DNA of 64,000 nt, taken from Sphingomonas changnyeongensis. Lineage in GTDB: Bacteria; Pseudomonadota; Alphaproteobacteria; Sphingomonadales; Sphingomonadaceae. Under the pieces are notes generated by a model that had not been told where the DNA came from, made no database searches, and was given only the letters and a program-made list of their open reading frames with translations. Each line of letters opens with the position of its first letter. Within the stretch, counting starts at the first letter, position 1. Shown in pieces: positions 40,396 through 50,024 of the stretch. Made by a program: the position numbers and the translations under genes. The stretch is taken from positions 1,496,501-1,560,500 of the forward strand of contig NZ_CP047895.1 in assembly GCF_009913435.1 (NCBI RefSeq), given 5' to 3'.

Positions 40396-42464
40396 TTAGC
40401 CGGCGTCGCCCCCGCCGCCGACCAGCTGGTTGAGCCGGTCGCCGCCGACATGATCGTCGAAGCGCACGCCGATGCGCCGGTCGGCCGACCAGCGCACGGT
40501 CGCGCCCATCATGCCCATCCCGTGCAGCGCGATCCGCACCGGCGTTTCCTCCCAGCCGCCCGGCAGGCTCAGCCCCTCGACCAGCGCGCCGCCATCGGAA
40601 ATGTTGCGGATGATGACGTCGCTGGTGCGCCCGCCCAGCTCCATCCGCGCCCGGCGCAGCACCTTGTAGCGCATCGCCCGCGTCTTGAACCGGCTGACCA
40701 CCTGGGCGATGCCGCCATCGCGGTCGAGCTGCACCCGCACCTGATCGGGGTGAGCGGGACGCCGAATGCAAAGCCCTGGATGTGCGAGCAGCCAAGGCTG
40801 CGGATCAGGTCGATCTCGTCGAGCATCTCGACACCCTCGGCCGTGGTGTCCATGCCCAGCGCATTGGCCAGCGTGACGATCGCCTGGATGATCGCGGGAT
40901 TGCGCGATCCTTCGAGCGCCGCGCCGCGCACGAACGACTGGTCGATCTTGATCTTGTCGAACGGCGCCTTCTGCAGATAGCTCATCGACGAATAGCCGGT
41001 GCCGAAATCATCAAGCGCCAGCCGCACGCCCAGCTTTTTCAGCCGCGCGAACATCGCCGCGCTGCCGCTTTCATCGCCCAGAAACACGCTTTCGGTGATT
41101 TCCAGCTCCAGCCGGTCGCAGGCGATGCCCGAGCGGGCGATGGCGTTCATCACCAGAGCGGGCAGTTCGGGATTGGCGAACTGGATCGGTGAGACATTGA
41201 CCGCGATCCGCACATTGGCGGGCCACCCGGCCGCCGCCTCGGTCGCGCGCCGCAGCACCCATTCGCCGAGCGGCTCGATCAGCCCCGATTCCTCGGCGAT
41301 CGGAATGAACACGGCGGGCGAAATCGGCCCCAGTTCGGGATGGGTCCAGCGCAGCAGCGCTTCATAGCCGACGATGCGGCGGTCTTCGGTGCCGACAATC
41401 GGCTGATAGACGAGGTTGAGCTGGTTCTGCGTCAGCGCGTCACGCAGATCGTCTTCCAGCCTTTTGCGGTGGCGCGCCTCGGCCAGCATCTTGTCGGCGA
41501 AGAAACGGTGGACGCCGCGCCCGCCGGCCTTGGCGGCATAGAGCGCCAGATCGGCATTGCGCACCAGCGTTTCGGCATCGACGCCGTCGGCAGGCGCGAT
41601 CGCGATGCCGATCGAACAGCCGATCGTCACGCTGGTGTCGGCGATGTAATAGGGCTGGGACAGCGACTGGATGATCTCGTTGGCGAGCGCGCCGATCGCG
41701 TGCCGGTCGTCGGTGCCGGACATGACGATCTGAAATTCGTCCCCGCCCAGCCGGCCGACGACAGCGGTGTCGCGCACGCACTGCAGCAGCCGCGAGGCAA
41801 CCTGCTTCAGCAGCTCGTCGCCCGCCGGATGGCCGAGCGTGTCGTTGACCGCCTTGAACCGGTCGAGGTCCATCAGGAACAGGGTCGTCGGCCGGTAGGT
41901 GGCGGCCGACTGGCTGAGCTTTTGCTGCAGGACGAGCTGCATGCGCTGGCGGTTGGCGAGGCCGGTCAGCGCGTCGAACAGCGCCAGCCGGGTGATTTCC
42001 GCCTCCGCACGGCGTTTCTCGGTCAGGTCGCTGCCATGGCCGATAAAGCCGAGCGGATGGCCGAGCCGGTCGAGGATCGGCCGGCCCGAAATCGACCAGT
42101 GATGATCGGGCGACTGGGCGCTGCACACCGGCAGGTCGCTGAACGCGGTGCGCGACGACAGATGAAAGGCCAGCGTGCGGCCGCCCGCATCCTCCCCCTC
42201 GGCGGTTTCGAACAGCGCGGTCAGCGGCATGCCGATCACGCTGTCGCCCGGCGCGCACAACAGCCGCGCGACCTTGTCGGAGATGTAGCGCAGCCGGCCA
42301 TGCTCATCGGCTTCCCAGAACCAGCCGGCGCTCTGCTGCTCGAACTCGCGCACCAGCCGCTCGGCGAAATCGCCGCGCAGCCGCCCTTCCTCGTCCAGCG
42401 GGGCCTGGTTGCTGCCCGGCTGGCGCTTGCGCCCCGTCACGCGCTGGGATGAGGAAAAGAACAT
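40396..42464 (-). CDS. PAS-GGDEF-EAL-PilZ c-di-GMP protein, with one frameshift
   Basis: About 689 residues after repair. A PAS-like N-terminus (GWFWEADEHGRLRYIS ... GFIGHGSDLTEKRRAE), then GGDEF (FDALTGLANR, RLGGDEFQIV), then EAL (YEALLRW, NVSPIQF, LEITESV, LDDFGTGYSS, KIDQSFV, AEGVE), and a C-terminal PilZ-like domain (SRFKTRAMRYKVLRRARMEL ... IRNISDGGALVEG). Both catalytic motifs are intact. The frame breaks opposite the G run 40747-40750; one more base gives FGVPLTPDQVRVQLD and joins EAL to PilZ. Without it PilZ would be a separate 114-residue frame, but no ribosome binding site supports this. Confidence 0.88.
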
Positions 42465-42561
42465 GGGAAACGGACTAGGCTGTGCTGGTAAATGATCGCT
42501 TAGGCCCGCTGGTTAACGCCTGCCCGATCCGGTCCGATCCGGTGCGAACATGGCCGTCCGG

Positions 42562-43290
42562 TCAGCGGCCGAACAGCAGCCAGGGTTTGACCCGGCCGGT
42601 CGGGCGCGGGGTCCCGTCCAGCCGCTCGGCCTTCAGGATCAGGACCGGTTTCAGGATCATCTGGCCGCGCATCGCATCGCGCCCGCCGCCGGTGGGCAGG
42701 GCAAGGATTTTCCTGACCGTGTCCATCCCCGCGACCACCCGGCCGAATGCGGCATAGCCGGGATAGCCGGGCCGGGCGTCGAGCGCGGGATTCGGCCCGA
42801 CCCCCAGGGTGAAATTGCCGCGCGCGCTGTTCGGATCGGTGCCGTGCGCCATCGAGATCGCGCCATCGACATGGCGGATACCGGTCCTGGTCGTCGGTTC
42901 AATCGGGATGGCGGTGAGCGCGCGGCGATGGTCTGTGTCGATCCCGCCCTGGATGAAGCCGAAGCGCGGGTTACTGCGCCGGCGCGAGGCGCGGTAGAAG
43001 CTCGTCCCCTCCAGCCGCCCGTCATCGACATAGGCAAGAAAGTTCGCTGCCGTCACCGGTGCCCGCCGCGTGTCGAGCGCCACGGTGATCGGCCCGAGCG
43101 ACGTGACCAGCCGCACGCGCACAACCGCGGGTTCGGCGGCCGGGCGGGGCCGGGGCGGGGTGGCCGTCCGGGCGGGGGCAAGCGTCGCGCCAAGCAGGGC
43201 AGCCGCGGCCAATGCCAGCACCGGCATCGCACGCCATCCGGCGCGGCCGGTGGACAGGCGGGGCAGGGCAGGGCGCGCAGGGATGGGCAT
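42562..43290 (-). CDS. Exported cyclophilin-type peptidyl-prolyl isomerase
   Basis: About 242 residues from an ATG at 43290. A later ATG (43227) would give a signal peptide without positive charges. The exported N-terminus GWRAMPVLALAAAALLGATL is followed by a cyclophilin domain: LVTSLGPITVALDTRRAPV, NFLAYVDDGRLEGTSFYRA and FIQGG. The active-site Arg and Phe (FYRA, FGFIQGG) are seen. The ending (YPGYAAFGRVVAGMDTVRKI) is typical of bacterial PpiA-like proteins. It catalyses proline isomerisation in the periplasm. Confidence 0.88.
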   Translation of the reverse strand: MPIPARPALPRLSTGRAGWRAMPVLALAAAALLGATLAPARTATPPRPRPAAEPAVVRVRLVTSLGPITVALDTRRAPVTAANFLAYVDDGRLEGTSFYRASRRRSNPRFGFIQGGIDTDHRRALTAIPIEPTTRTGIRHVDGAISMAHGTDPNSARGNFTLGVGPNPALDARPGYPGYAAFGRVVAGMDTVRKILALPTGGGRDAMRGQMILKPVLILKAERLDGTPRPTGRVKPWLLFGR

Positions 43291-43491
43291 CGCCGGCGTC
43301 GATAATCGAGCCGGGCGACGAAGGCGAGCCACCCGCGCGCGCCACCCGGTTGCATTATTCGAACAAGACGGGCCGTGGCGGTAAACCGGCGATTGGCGAC
43401 GAATGCGACGGCTCCCGGCTTGCAAAGTTCAAGGCGCTGCCGCATCGACCGCGCGGACGCCTTGAATTCACACATTAAGGGCAGCTGCGTT

Positions 43492-43632
43492 TTGATCGAC
43501 CCACTCTTTCTTCTCGGCCTTGGCCTGGCCATGCTGCTGTGCGTCGGCGCTGTCATTGGCTATTACACGGTGTTCCGGCCTTGGCAGCGGCGGCGGCTGG
43601 AGCGCGAACATCATCGCAACAAGCGCCGCTGA
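43492..43632 (+). CDS. Small single-span membrane protein
   Basis: 46 residues from a TTG start (IDPLFLLGLGLAMLLCVGAV) with AAGGG about 10 bases upstream. One hydrophobic segment (residues 4-26) is followed by a strongly basic tail (PWQRRRLEREHHRNKRR), so the C-terminus should face the cytoplasm. No family recognised. The composition is too membrane-like to be accidental, but expression is unproven. Confidence 0.45.
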   Translation: MIDPLFLLGLGLAMLLCVGAVIGYYTVFRPWQRRRLEREHHRNKRR

Positions 43633-43764
43633 TCCCGCGCGCAGGGCGGGGTGCGACGCGCCGGGGCGGCCAAAGCCCGGCTTTATCCGCACCAGCCCCG
43701 GCTTGCTTGAAAAGTCGCGGCTGAGCGACGAAAGCGGCGCGGCCATGACCGGATTTCTGCGCCC

Positions 43765-45060
43765 ATGAGGGCCTTGCTCTCGCCCCCCGCCCGCATCCTG
43801 ATCGCCCTTGTCGCCGGGCTTTTGCTCGGCGTCGCCGCCGCGCGGTCCGGCGTTGCCGGCCTGCCCGTGCTGCTGACGCTGGGGGAGACGGTCGGCGGGC
43901 TGTGGCTCGATTCGCTGCGCATGACCATCGTGCCGCTGCTCGTTGCGCTGCTCGTCACCGGCATTGCCGCCAATGCCGAGGCGGCGCGCGCCGGCGGCAT
44001 CGCCGCGCGGGCGGTGATCGCCTTTGCCATGCTGCTCGTCTGTTCGGCAACGCTCGCCGCGCTGATGATCCCGGCGCTGCTCAGCCTGTTTCCGCTGTCG
44101 GCAGAGGCTGCGGCGGCGCTGCGCACTGCGCTGGGGCAGGTTGCGCCTGCGCCCACCGATACGCCCGGGATCGCCAGCTTCCTGCGCTCGGTCGTGCCGA
44201 CCAATCCGGTCGCGGCGGCGGCCAATGATGCGATCCTGCCGCTCATCCTGTTTACCGCCGTGTTCGGTTTTGCCGTCACCCGGCTGCCCGATGCGCCGCG
44301 CCGGCTGCTGACCGATTTCTTCGCCGCCGTGGTCGAGGCGATGCTGATCATCATCAACTGGGTGCTGTGGCTGGCCCCGGCCGGGGTGCTGGCGCTGGCC
44401 TTTGTCGTCGGCGCACGCGCGGGGCTGGGGGCGTTCGGTGCGCTCATTCATTATGTGCTGATCGTCTCCAGCGTCGGGGTGGTGATCTGGCTGGCCGGGT
44501 TCCTGATCGGGACGCTGGGCGGGCGGGTGACGCTGGCCCGTTTCGCCCGCGCCGCCGCGCCGTCCCAGGCGGTCGCGATCAGCACGCAAAGCTCGCTCGC
44601 TAGCCTGCCATCGATGCTGCGCGGTGCCGAGACGCTGGGCATCCCGGTCAGCGCCGCTGGGGTCGTGCTGCCGCTCGCCGTCGCGATCTTCCGCGCGACC
44701 GGCCCGGCGATGAACCTGGCGGTTGCGCTCTATGTCGCGCACTGGGCCGGCATCACGCTCGGCCCGGCGCCGATTGCCGCCGGAATCGCGACCGCATCGA
44801 TCACCACGCTGGGGGCGGTGAGCCTGCCCGGGCAGGTCAGCTTCGTCACCTCGATCGCGCCGATCTGCGCGGCGATGGGCGTCCCGGTCGAGCTGCTGGG
44901 CATATTGATCGCGGTCGAGACGATCCCCGACATCTTCCGCACGCTTGGCAATGTCAGCATGGATCTGGGCGTGACGGCCACGGTCGCGCGCGGCGCGCCG
45001 CGTGCGGCGGTCGACGCGGCGCTTGACGAGCTGGTCGATCCGCACCCGGCCGCGCGCTGA
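43765..45060 (+). CDS. Dicarboxylate/amino acid:cation symporter (DAACS family)
   Basis: 431 residues, mostly hydrophobic. The serine-rich re-entrant loop AVAISTQSSLASLPSMLRG, and SAAGVVLPLAVAIFRATGPA with MNLAVALYVAHWAGI, match the GltP/DctA family. So does GAVSLPGQVSFVTSIAPICA near the C-terminus. It imports C4-dicarboxylates or acidic amino acids with H+ or Na+. The exact substrate is not decided by sequence alone. Confidence 0.88.
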   Translation: MRALLSPPARILIALVAGLLLGVAAARSGVAGLPVLLTLGETVGGLWLDSLRMTIVPLLVALLVTGIAANAEAARAGGIAARAVIAFAMLLVCSATLAALMIPALLSLFPLSAEAAAALRTALGQVAPAPTDTPGIASFLRSVVPTNPVAAAANDAILPLILFTAVFGFAVTRLPDAPRRLLTDFFAAVVEAMLIIINWVLWLAPAGVLALAFVVGARAGLGAFGALIHYVLIVSSVGVVIWLAGFLIGTLGGRVTLARFARAAAPSQAVAISTQSSLASLPSMLRGAETLGIPVSAAGVVLPLAVAIFRATGPAMNLAVALYVAHWAGITLGPAPIAAGIATASITTLGAVSLPGQVSFVTSIAPICAAMGVPVELLGILIAVETIPDIFRTLGNVSMDLGVTATVARGAPRAAVDAALDELVDPHPAAR

Positions 45061-45092
45061 ACCCGCCGCCCGCGCGGCGCGATGACAGAATG

Positions 45093-45106
45093 ATTACAGT
45101 TGTAGT
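45093..45106. promoter_or_regulatory. BlaI/MecI-like dyad TACA-N2-TGTA
   Basis: ATTACAGTTGTAGT contains the TACA-N2-TGTA core typical of BlaI/CopY-type operators. It lies about 240 bases upstream of the UrcA gene. No BlaI regulator is encoded in this window. Confidence 0.3.
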
Positions 45107-45344
45107 CGGTCGACGCTGATCGGTCGTTCGTCCGCTGAATCGGGGCTTTGCCGATGGCCGGCCGCATCCGGTCGAAGCGTCGCTGCGGCGGCGATCCGCC
45201 TTTGTTACCAAGGCAATGCGCGGCGGGCCCCGATGAGCTCCCCGGCCCCTGACGGGCCCGTCGCCACCCCTTCGGGGCGGCCTGTTTTCCCCCTTTTTCG
45301 GGCCGCACCGGTTCCCCGATCCGTTGTTCAGAAGGATATGTGCG

Positions 45345-45695
45345 ATGCGTGTGTTGAAGAGCGCCATGCTGGCCTGCGCCGCCGCCGGCCTGACCCTTGT
45401 CCCGACCCTGTCGCCGGCCTTTGCCGCCGCAATCGAAGTCGCGCCTGTCGGTGATGGCCGGTCGGTTGATGTCGCCTATGGCGATCTCGATCTGTCGACC
45501 GCCAAGGATCAGGCGCGGCTTGCCCGCCGCATCGACCGCGCGGTCGAACAGGTGTGCGGCGCGGTGGCGCGTGCGCCGCTGGCCCAGCGGCAGGCGATCA
45601 GCGCCTGCCAGCAGGACGCCATCACCGCCGCTGGCCTTGAGGTGAAGAACGCCGTCGCCCGCGCCGAAGGCCGGGTGCGCGTCGCGGCGAACTGA
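45345..45695 (+). CDS. UrcA family exported protein
   Basis: 116 residues; the ATG at 45345 follows GAAGGA by eight bases. Signal peptide MRVLKSAMLACAAAGLTLVP ... AFAA, then the family core VDVAYGDLDLSTAKDQARLA and QVCGA with a second cysteine in ISACQQDAI, which likely forms a disulphide. UrcA-family proteins are common small periplasmic proteins in sphingomonads, with unknown function. Has its own terminator. Confidence 0.85.
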   Translation: MRVLKSAMLACAAAGLTLVPTLSPAFAAAIEVAPVGDGRSVDVAYGDLDLSTAKDQARLARRIDRAVEQVCGAVARAPLAQRQAISACQQDAITAAGLEVKNAVARAEGRVRVAAN

Positions 45696-45753
45696 CCGGC
45701 CACGAGAGTCCCGCATTGCGGCCGGTGCGTCGCTGGCCGGCCGCAACCCTGAA

Positions 45754-45785
45754 CGCCCCGGTGCCCTGCACCGGGGCGCTTTTTT
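45754..45785 (+). terminator. Terminator of the UrcA-family gene
   Basis: Perfect 10-bp stem CGCCCCGGTG / CACCGGGGCG with loop CCCTG, then CTTTTTT. Confidence 0.92.
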
Positions 45786-45806
45786 GCGGCCTGCCGTTTT
45801 CAGGTG

Positions 45807-46571
45807 TCAGCGGCCGGTCATCGCCTTGGCTGCGTCCAGATAGGTGCGGCCGATCCGCACCTCCTCGCCCTCGCCCAGATCGGCCCACCACACGCCGCCG
45901 CCGTCATGGCGCAGCGCCTTGATGCGGTCGCGGCGGACGATGGTCGAGCGGTGCAGGCGGATGAAGCGCGCCGGATCGAGCCGTTCTTCAAGTGTGCTGA
46001 TCGTCTGGTGGAGCAGATAGCTGCGCTGGCCGACATGCAGCCGCATATAGTCGCGCTCGGCCTGGATGCGGTCGATATCGGCGGCGGCGATGCGGATCAG
46101 CTCGGCACGGTGGGGCACCCAGAATTCGTCGACATAGCCGCCCGTGCCGCCGGTTCCGGGCGCCGGCTGGGCTCCCCGCCGCGCGATCACCCGCTCGAAC
46201 GCGCGGCTCAGCCGGTCGGGCGCAACGGGCTTCAGCAGATAGTCGAGCGCTGCCAGATCGAACGCCTCGACCGCAAAGCTGTCGAACGCGGTGACGAAGA
46301 TCACCGCCGGGCGGTGCGGCCGCCCGGCGAGCGCGCGGGCGACGTCCATCCCGTCCAGTTCGGGCATCGAAATGTCGAGCAGCACCACTTCGGGCTCGAG
46401 CCCCTCGACCAGCCGCAATGCGGCGGCCCCGTCCGATGCCGTGCCGACCAGATCGATCATCGGTTCACGCGCGCACAGCAACTGCAGCCGCTCGATCGCC
46501 AGCGGCTCGTCATCGACGATCAGCGTCCGGACGGGCCGGGTGTCGGCCTGCTTAGGATCGTCCATTGTCAT
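45807..46571 (-). CDS. LytTR-family response regulator
   Basis: 254 residues. Receiver domain with IVDDEPLA, phosphoacceptor Asp in VVLLDISMPELDGMDV, Thr in FVTAFDSF and Lys in YLLKPV. A C-terminal LytTR DNA-binding domain follows (ERDYMRLHVGQRSYLLHQTI ... FIRLHRSTIVRRDRI). It probably activates transcription when phosphorylated by the overlapping upstream kinase. LytTR regulators often bind imperfect direct repeats; none near here is obvious. Confidence 0.92.
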   Translation of the reverse strand: MTMDDPKQADTRPVRTLIVDDEPLAIERLQLLCAREPMIDLVGTASDGAAALRLVEGLEPEVVLLDISMPELDGMDVARALAGRPHRPAVIFVTAFDSFAVEAFDLAALDYLLKPVAPDRLSRAFERVIARRGAQPAPGTGGTGGYVDEFWVPHRAELIRIAAADIDRIQAERDYMRLHVGQRSYLLHQTISTLEERLDPARFIRLHRSTIVRRDRIKALRHDGGGVWWADLGEGEEVRIGRTYLDAAKAMTGR

Positions 46572-47676
46572 ACACCTCGGGCAGGCAGAGAGTGACGCGG
46601 AAGCCGCCTTCGGGCGGCGCTTCGGTGGTCAGCCCGGCGGCGGCACCGAACCGGGCCTGCAACCGGTCGCGGACATTGGCCAGGCCGATGCCGGCACCGG
46701 CCGCCGCCTTGGCATCCGGTTTCGCGCCCGGCCCGTCATCGCTGACCTCGAGCCGGAGCACACCGGCGTCATGCGCGGCGCGGATGGTGATGGTGACCGG
46801 CCTGGTGCTGCGCGACACGCCATATTTGATCGCGTTTTCAACCAGCGGCTGCAGGATCAGCCCCGGCACACAGGCCCCGCGCAGCGCCGCTGGAATGTCG
46901 ATCTCGGTCCGCAGCCGGTCGGGAAAGCGCACCGCCTCGATGTCGAGATAGAGGCGCTGCAGCCGCACTTCCTCTTCCAGCCGCACATCGTCCAGCGGAT
47001 CGCCCGACAGGCTGGTGCGGTAGAAGGTCGATAGGTTCATGATCATCGCCTCCGCCTCCGTCGCGCGCCCGGTGATGACGAGCGAGGACAGCGAGTTCAG
47101 CGTGTTGAACAGGAAATGCGGATTGACCTGATAGCGCAGCGCGCGGATCTCCGCCTCCTGCGCGGCCTGGGCGAAGGCGGCGATCCGCCGTTCGGCGTCG
47201 CGCACGTCATTGGCATAGGAAATCGCCAGATAGAGCGTCGCCCAGGCGGCGATGAAGAAATAACGCGACACTGCGGTTTCCGCGACGCTGCGGAACAGCC
47301 GCGGCTTTTCGGCGATTTCCTTCAGGATGTTGGGATCGCTGAACAGCGCCTCGGGCTTGTAGAGCGTGAACAGATAGGCGTTGACCAGCCCGATCAGCAT
47401 CGCCGCCGGCACCGCGCAGGCAAAGGCGACCGCGATGCGGGTGCCGAACGGCCGGCGGTCGAAGCGGCGCAGCACCAGATAGAGCAGGAAGGTGATGACG
47501 ATGCCGACCGCCGTCACCATCATCCGCCGTTCGGCCATCTCGCCCTGATTGGGCCAGCCCTGGATCCAGGCCTGGAGCGAGACGATCGCGACGTAGAACA
47601 GCCAGAAGCCGAGGATGGAATAGATCGCAACCTCATGGCCGACGCCGCGCCTGGCGCCGAGAGAAGAGCCGTGCAT
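46552..47676 (-). CDS. LytS/YehU-type sensor histidine kinase
   Basis: 374 residues. Four or five TM segments in the first 150 residues (AIYSILGFWLFYVAIVSLQA, VTAVGIVITFLLYLVL, and others), then the His_kinase motif ALRYQVNPHFLFNTLNSLSS with the phosphoacceptor His, and HATPase_c with LQPLVENAIKYGV and DDGPG and GIGLANVRDRL. It overlaps the response regulator gene by 20 bases, forming a coupled two-component system. The signal is unknown; the membrane domain has no extracellular sensor of note. Confidence 0.92.
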   Translation of the reverse strand: MHGSSLGARRGVGHEVAIYSILGFWLFYVAIVSLQAWIQGWPNQGEMAERRMMVTAVGIVITFLLYLVLRRFDRRPFGTRIAVAFACAVPAAMLIGLVNAYLFTLYKPEALFSDPNILKEIAEKPRLFRSVAETAVSRYFFIAAWATLYLAISYANDVRDAERRIAAFAQAAQEAEIRALRYQVNPHFLFNTLNSLSSLVITGRATEAEAMIMNLSTFYRTSLSGDPLDDVRLEEEVRLQRLYLDIEAVRFPDRLRTEIDIPAALRGACVPGLILQPLVENAIKYGVSRSTRPVTITIRAAHDAGVLRLEVSDDGPGAKPDAKAAAGAGIGLANVRDRLQARFGAAAGLTTEAPPEGGFRVTLCLPEVYDNGRS

Positions 47677-48202
47677 CCGGCCTGTCTAGCGCCGGCATCG
47701 CGGCAGGGCGAGGGGCAGGGCGGCGCTGGTCGAAGGGGCAGACGCGTTGATCGAAGCGGAACCGCGCCGTTGCCCGCACAGCGCCCTTCACACCCGCCCG
47801 CGCAACCACCGCCGCCACGCACGGCCCGCGCCGGGCTGCCGGCCAGGGTGATTCGATCCGCCGCCTGCGCCATGACACCGGGGGAAGAAGACGCCCGCAT
47901 CGATGCCGGCGTCGACCAGTCGATGGACGCATCCGATCCGCCCGCGACATCGGCCCCCGGCGCGCGCCGCGACCCCACCCCGCCGCCCGGAAATGGCGGC
48001 TGACGCAGCGTCCGCCAGTCTCGTCGGCGGGGCGATGCTGCACTGCCGGAAAAGAAGTTTTCTTGCCCAATGCGGCGATTGGTCGAAATCCTGTTGCACT
48101 GCAAAAAACTATTTGCTTCGATTCTGTCCGGAAGGGGCGGTTAACGGGCGATCAACCTCGATGCCCGCAAGATCGCCCCCGACAGCAAGGTCGGAGAAGA
48201 CA
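47677..48202. other. 526-base region without a supported gene
   Basis: Between the divergent kinase and the 183-residue gene. No convincing ORF. An A/T-richer stretch (about 48040-48125) includes the near-repeats GCTGCACTGC and GTTGCACTGC and may hold the promoter of the downstream gene. Nothing else is seen. Confidence 0.4.
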
Positions 48203-48754
48203 ATGGGGCATAGGGTCGGGCCTGCCGCAGGTGCGCTGGCGCTGGTGGAAATGAAAGAGTTCGCCAGCTTCCCCTCGCGCACGCAGCGTTACATCCGCCG
48301 CTCGCTCGACATCGGGCTGGAGCGGGACGATGCGATCAACCTGTGGTCGCGCGATGTGGTCGAGGCGGCCAGCATCAAGGCGCAGATGCGCGTCTATGAA
48401 CGGCTGCCGGGGCTGAGGGCGATGGTGCCCGACGACAGCGGGCTGGACGCGATCGAGCCGTTCATGACGCCTCTGGTCACGGTCAGCGCCTTTGATCTGG
48501 GGCAGGACAGGCTGGCCAGCTTTTCGGCCTATCGGTTTCTGTATGAACGGCTGATCGGCCCGTCGGTGCGGCCCTGGCTGCCCAGCGCCTTCTGCGCGGC
48601 GGCGGCACTGCCGCATCTGCATCCCGACAAGCGCCGCCGGCTGCTTCAGTCGATCAGCGAAGCGGCGGCAACCGCGCCGGGCTGGTCCAGCCGCTCGCCG
48701 GCTTTCTTCCCGCAATGGGTGGAAAAGATCGACACCTCGGCCGCCCGCCACTGA
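48203..48754 (+). CDS. Conserved-looking hypothetical protein
   Basis: 183 residues from an ATG preceded by CGGAGAAG. Predominantly helical, soluble, no signal peptide. Notable segments: FPSRTQRYIRRSLDIGLERD, INLWSRDVVEAASIKAQM and LASFSAYRFLYERLIGPSVR. I do not recognise a family. It stands alone between divergent or convergent neighbours. Confidence 0.6.
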   Translation: MGHRVGPAAGALALVEMKEFASFPSRTQRYIRRSLDIGLERDDAINLWSRDVVEAASIKAQMRVYERLPGLRAMVPDDSGLDAIEPFMTPLVTVSAFDLGQDRLASFSAYRFLYERLIGPSVRPWLPSAFCAAAALPHLHPDKRRRLLQSISEAAATAPGWSSRSPAFFPQWVEKIDTSAARH

Positions 48755-48775
48755 CCTGCGGCGTGGCCTGCCGCC

Positions 48776-49912
48776 TCAGCCGCTGCGGTCCGCCGCAGTG
48801 GCATAGGGCATGATCAGCCGCCCGTCGGGTGCGGCGGTCAGCGTCGTCTGGGTCGGGTAGGCAAACTCCAGCCCGTCGCTGCGAAAGCGCGCCAGGATCG
48901 CCATGCCCAGTGCGTGGCGCGCGGCGACGAAGGTTTCGAAATCGTCCGACTCGACGTCGAACTCCAGCTCGAAATCGAGCGAGCTGGCGGCAAAGCCGAC
49001 AAAGCCGGCGCGCACGAACTGATGCCCCAGCCCCTCGACCAGCGCGCGCAGCAGCGCGGGCAGGGCGGCGGCCTGTTGCGGATCGGTGTGATAGACGAGC
49101 GACAGCAGGAAACGCCCGCGCCGCCGCTCCAGCCGCGACATGTTGCGGATTTCCTTGTCCAGCAGCTGCTTGTTGGAAATCACCCGCTGCTCGCCGCTCA
49201 CCGACCGCAGCCGCGTGGATTTGAGCCCGATGGCCTCGACGGTCGCCGATGTCTGGTCATAGGCGATCGCGTCGCCGCGCCGGAACGGGCGGTCGAACAG
49301 GATCGACAGCGCCGCGAACAGATCGGCGAAAATGCCCTGTGCGGCAAGGCCGATGGCGATGCCGCCAATCCCCAGCCCCGCGACCAGGCCGGTCACATTG
49401 ACCCCGATATTGTCGAGGATGACGATGGTGGCGATGATGAACAGCGCCACCGTGACCAGCAGCCGGATGATGCCGAGCGCGCTGCCCAGCGCGTTGTGCT
49501 GGCCGGCCTCGGTCCGGTATTCGATCAGCCCGATGATGATTTCGCGCGCCCAGAGCGCCACCTGCAGGGTGGCGGCCACGACAAAGGCGATGCGCACCGG
49601 CTCGGCGATCACCGCCGGTGCGTCGGAATAATTGACCACCAGCCGCGCGGCGACCGCAAGGATGAACAGATTGCCGGTGCGGTTGACCGCGCGGCCGATG
49701 ATGGCCGTCCAGCCCTGGCCGGTCGTGTCGCGCCGGCACAGCTGTGACCCGAGCCGGCGCAGCCCGAGCAGCACGCCCGCAAGCAGGGCGGCAGCGGCCA
49801 GCCCGAGCAGCAATCCGGCACCCTGGTCGCGGATCCAGGCGATCAACTGGTCGACAAGGGCCGTGAAGCGGGCGGACAGGCCCGCCCAGTCGGCATCGGG
49901 CGTGGTCGGCAA
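48776..49912 (-). CDS. MscS-type mechanosensitive ion channel
   Basis: 378 residues from a TTG start with AGGAG about ten bases upstream. Four hydrophobic segments, then the pore helix VTGLVAGLGIGGIAIGLAAQ and IFADLFAALSILFDRPFRRG, which are the TM3 and first beta-domain signatures of MscS. The C-terminal vestibule (FELEFDVESDDFETF) is present. It opens on membrane tension to relieve osmotic stress. It follows the BLUF gene by about 112 bases on the same strand. Confidence 0.92.
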   Translation of the reverse strand: MPTTPDADWAGLSARFTALVDQLIAWIRDQGAGLLLGLAAAALLAGVLLGLRRLGSQLCRRDTTGQGWTAIIGRAVNRTGNLFILAVAARLVVNYSDAPAVIAEPVRIAFVVAATLQVALWAREIIIGLIEYRTEAGQHNALGSALGIIRLLVTVALFIIATIVILDNIGVNVTGLVAGLGIGGIAIGLAAQGIFADLFAALSILFDRPFRRGDAIAYDQTSATVEAIGLKSTRLRSVSGEQRVISNKQLLDKEIRNMSRLERRRGRFLLSLVYHTDPQQAAALPALLRALVEGLGHQFVRAGFVGFAASSLDFELEFDVESDDFETFVAARHALGMAILARFRSDGLEFAYPTQTTLTAAPDGRLIMPYATAADRSG

Positions 49913-50024
49913 AAGCGGTTTCTCCTGACATGGTCATGGCCGGGCACAGGGGAATGGGACGGTCCCCGGTGCCGGTCCGTCGGGCAATGCCCGGCGCGCA
50001 GGATCGTTCCGCGTCCGGCCGTGG

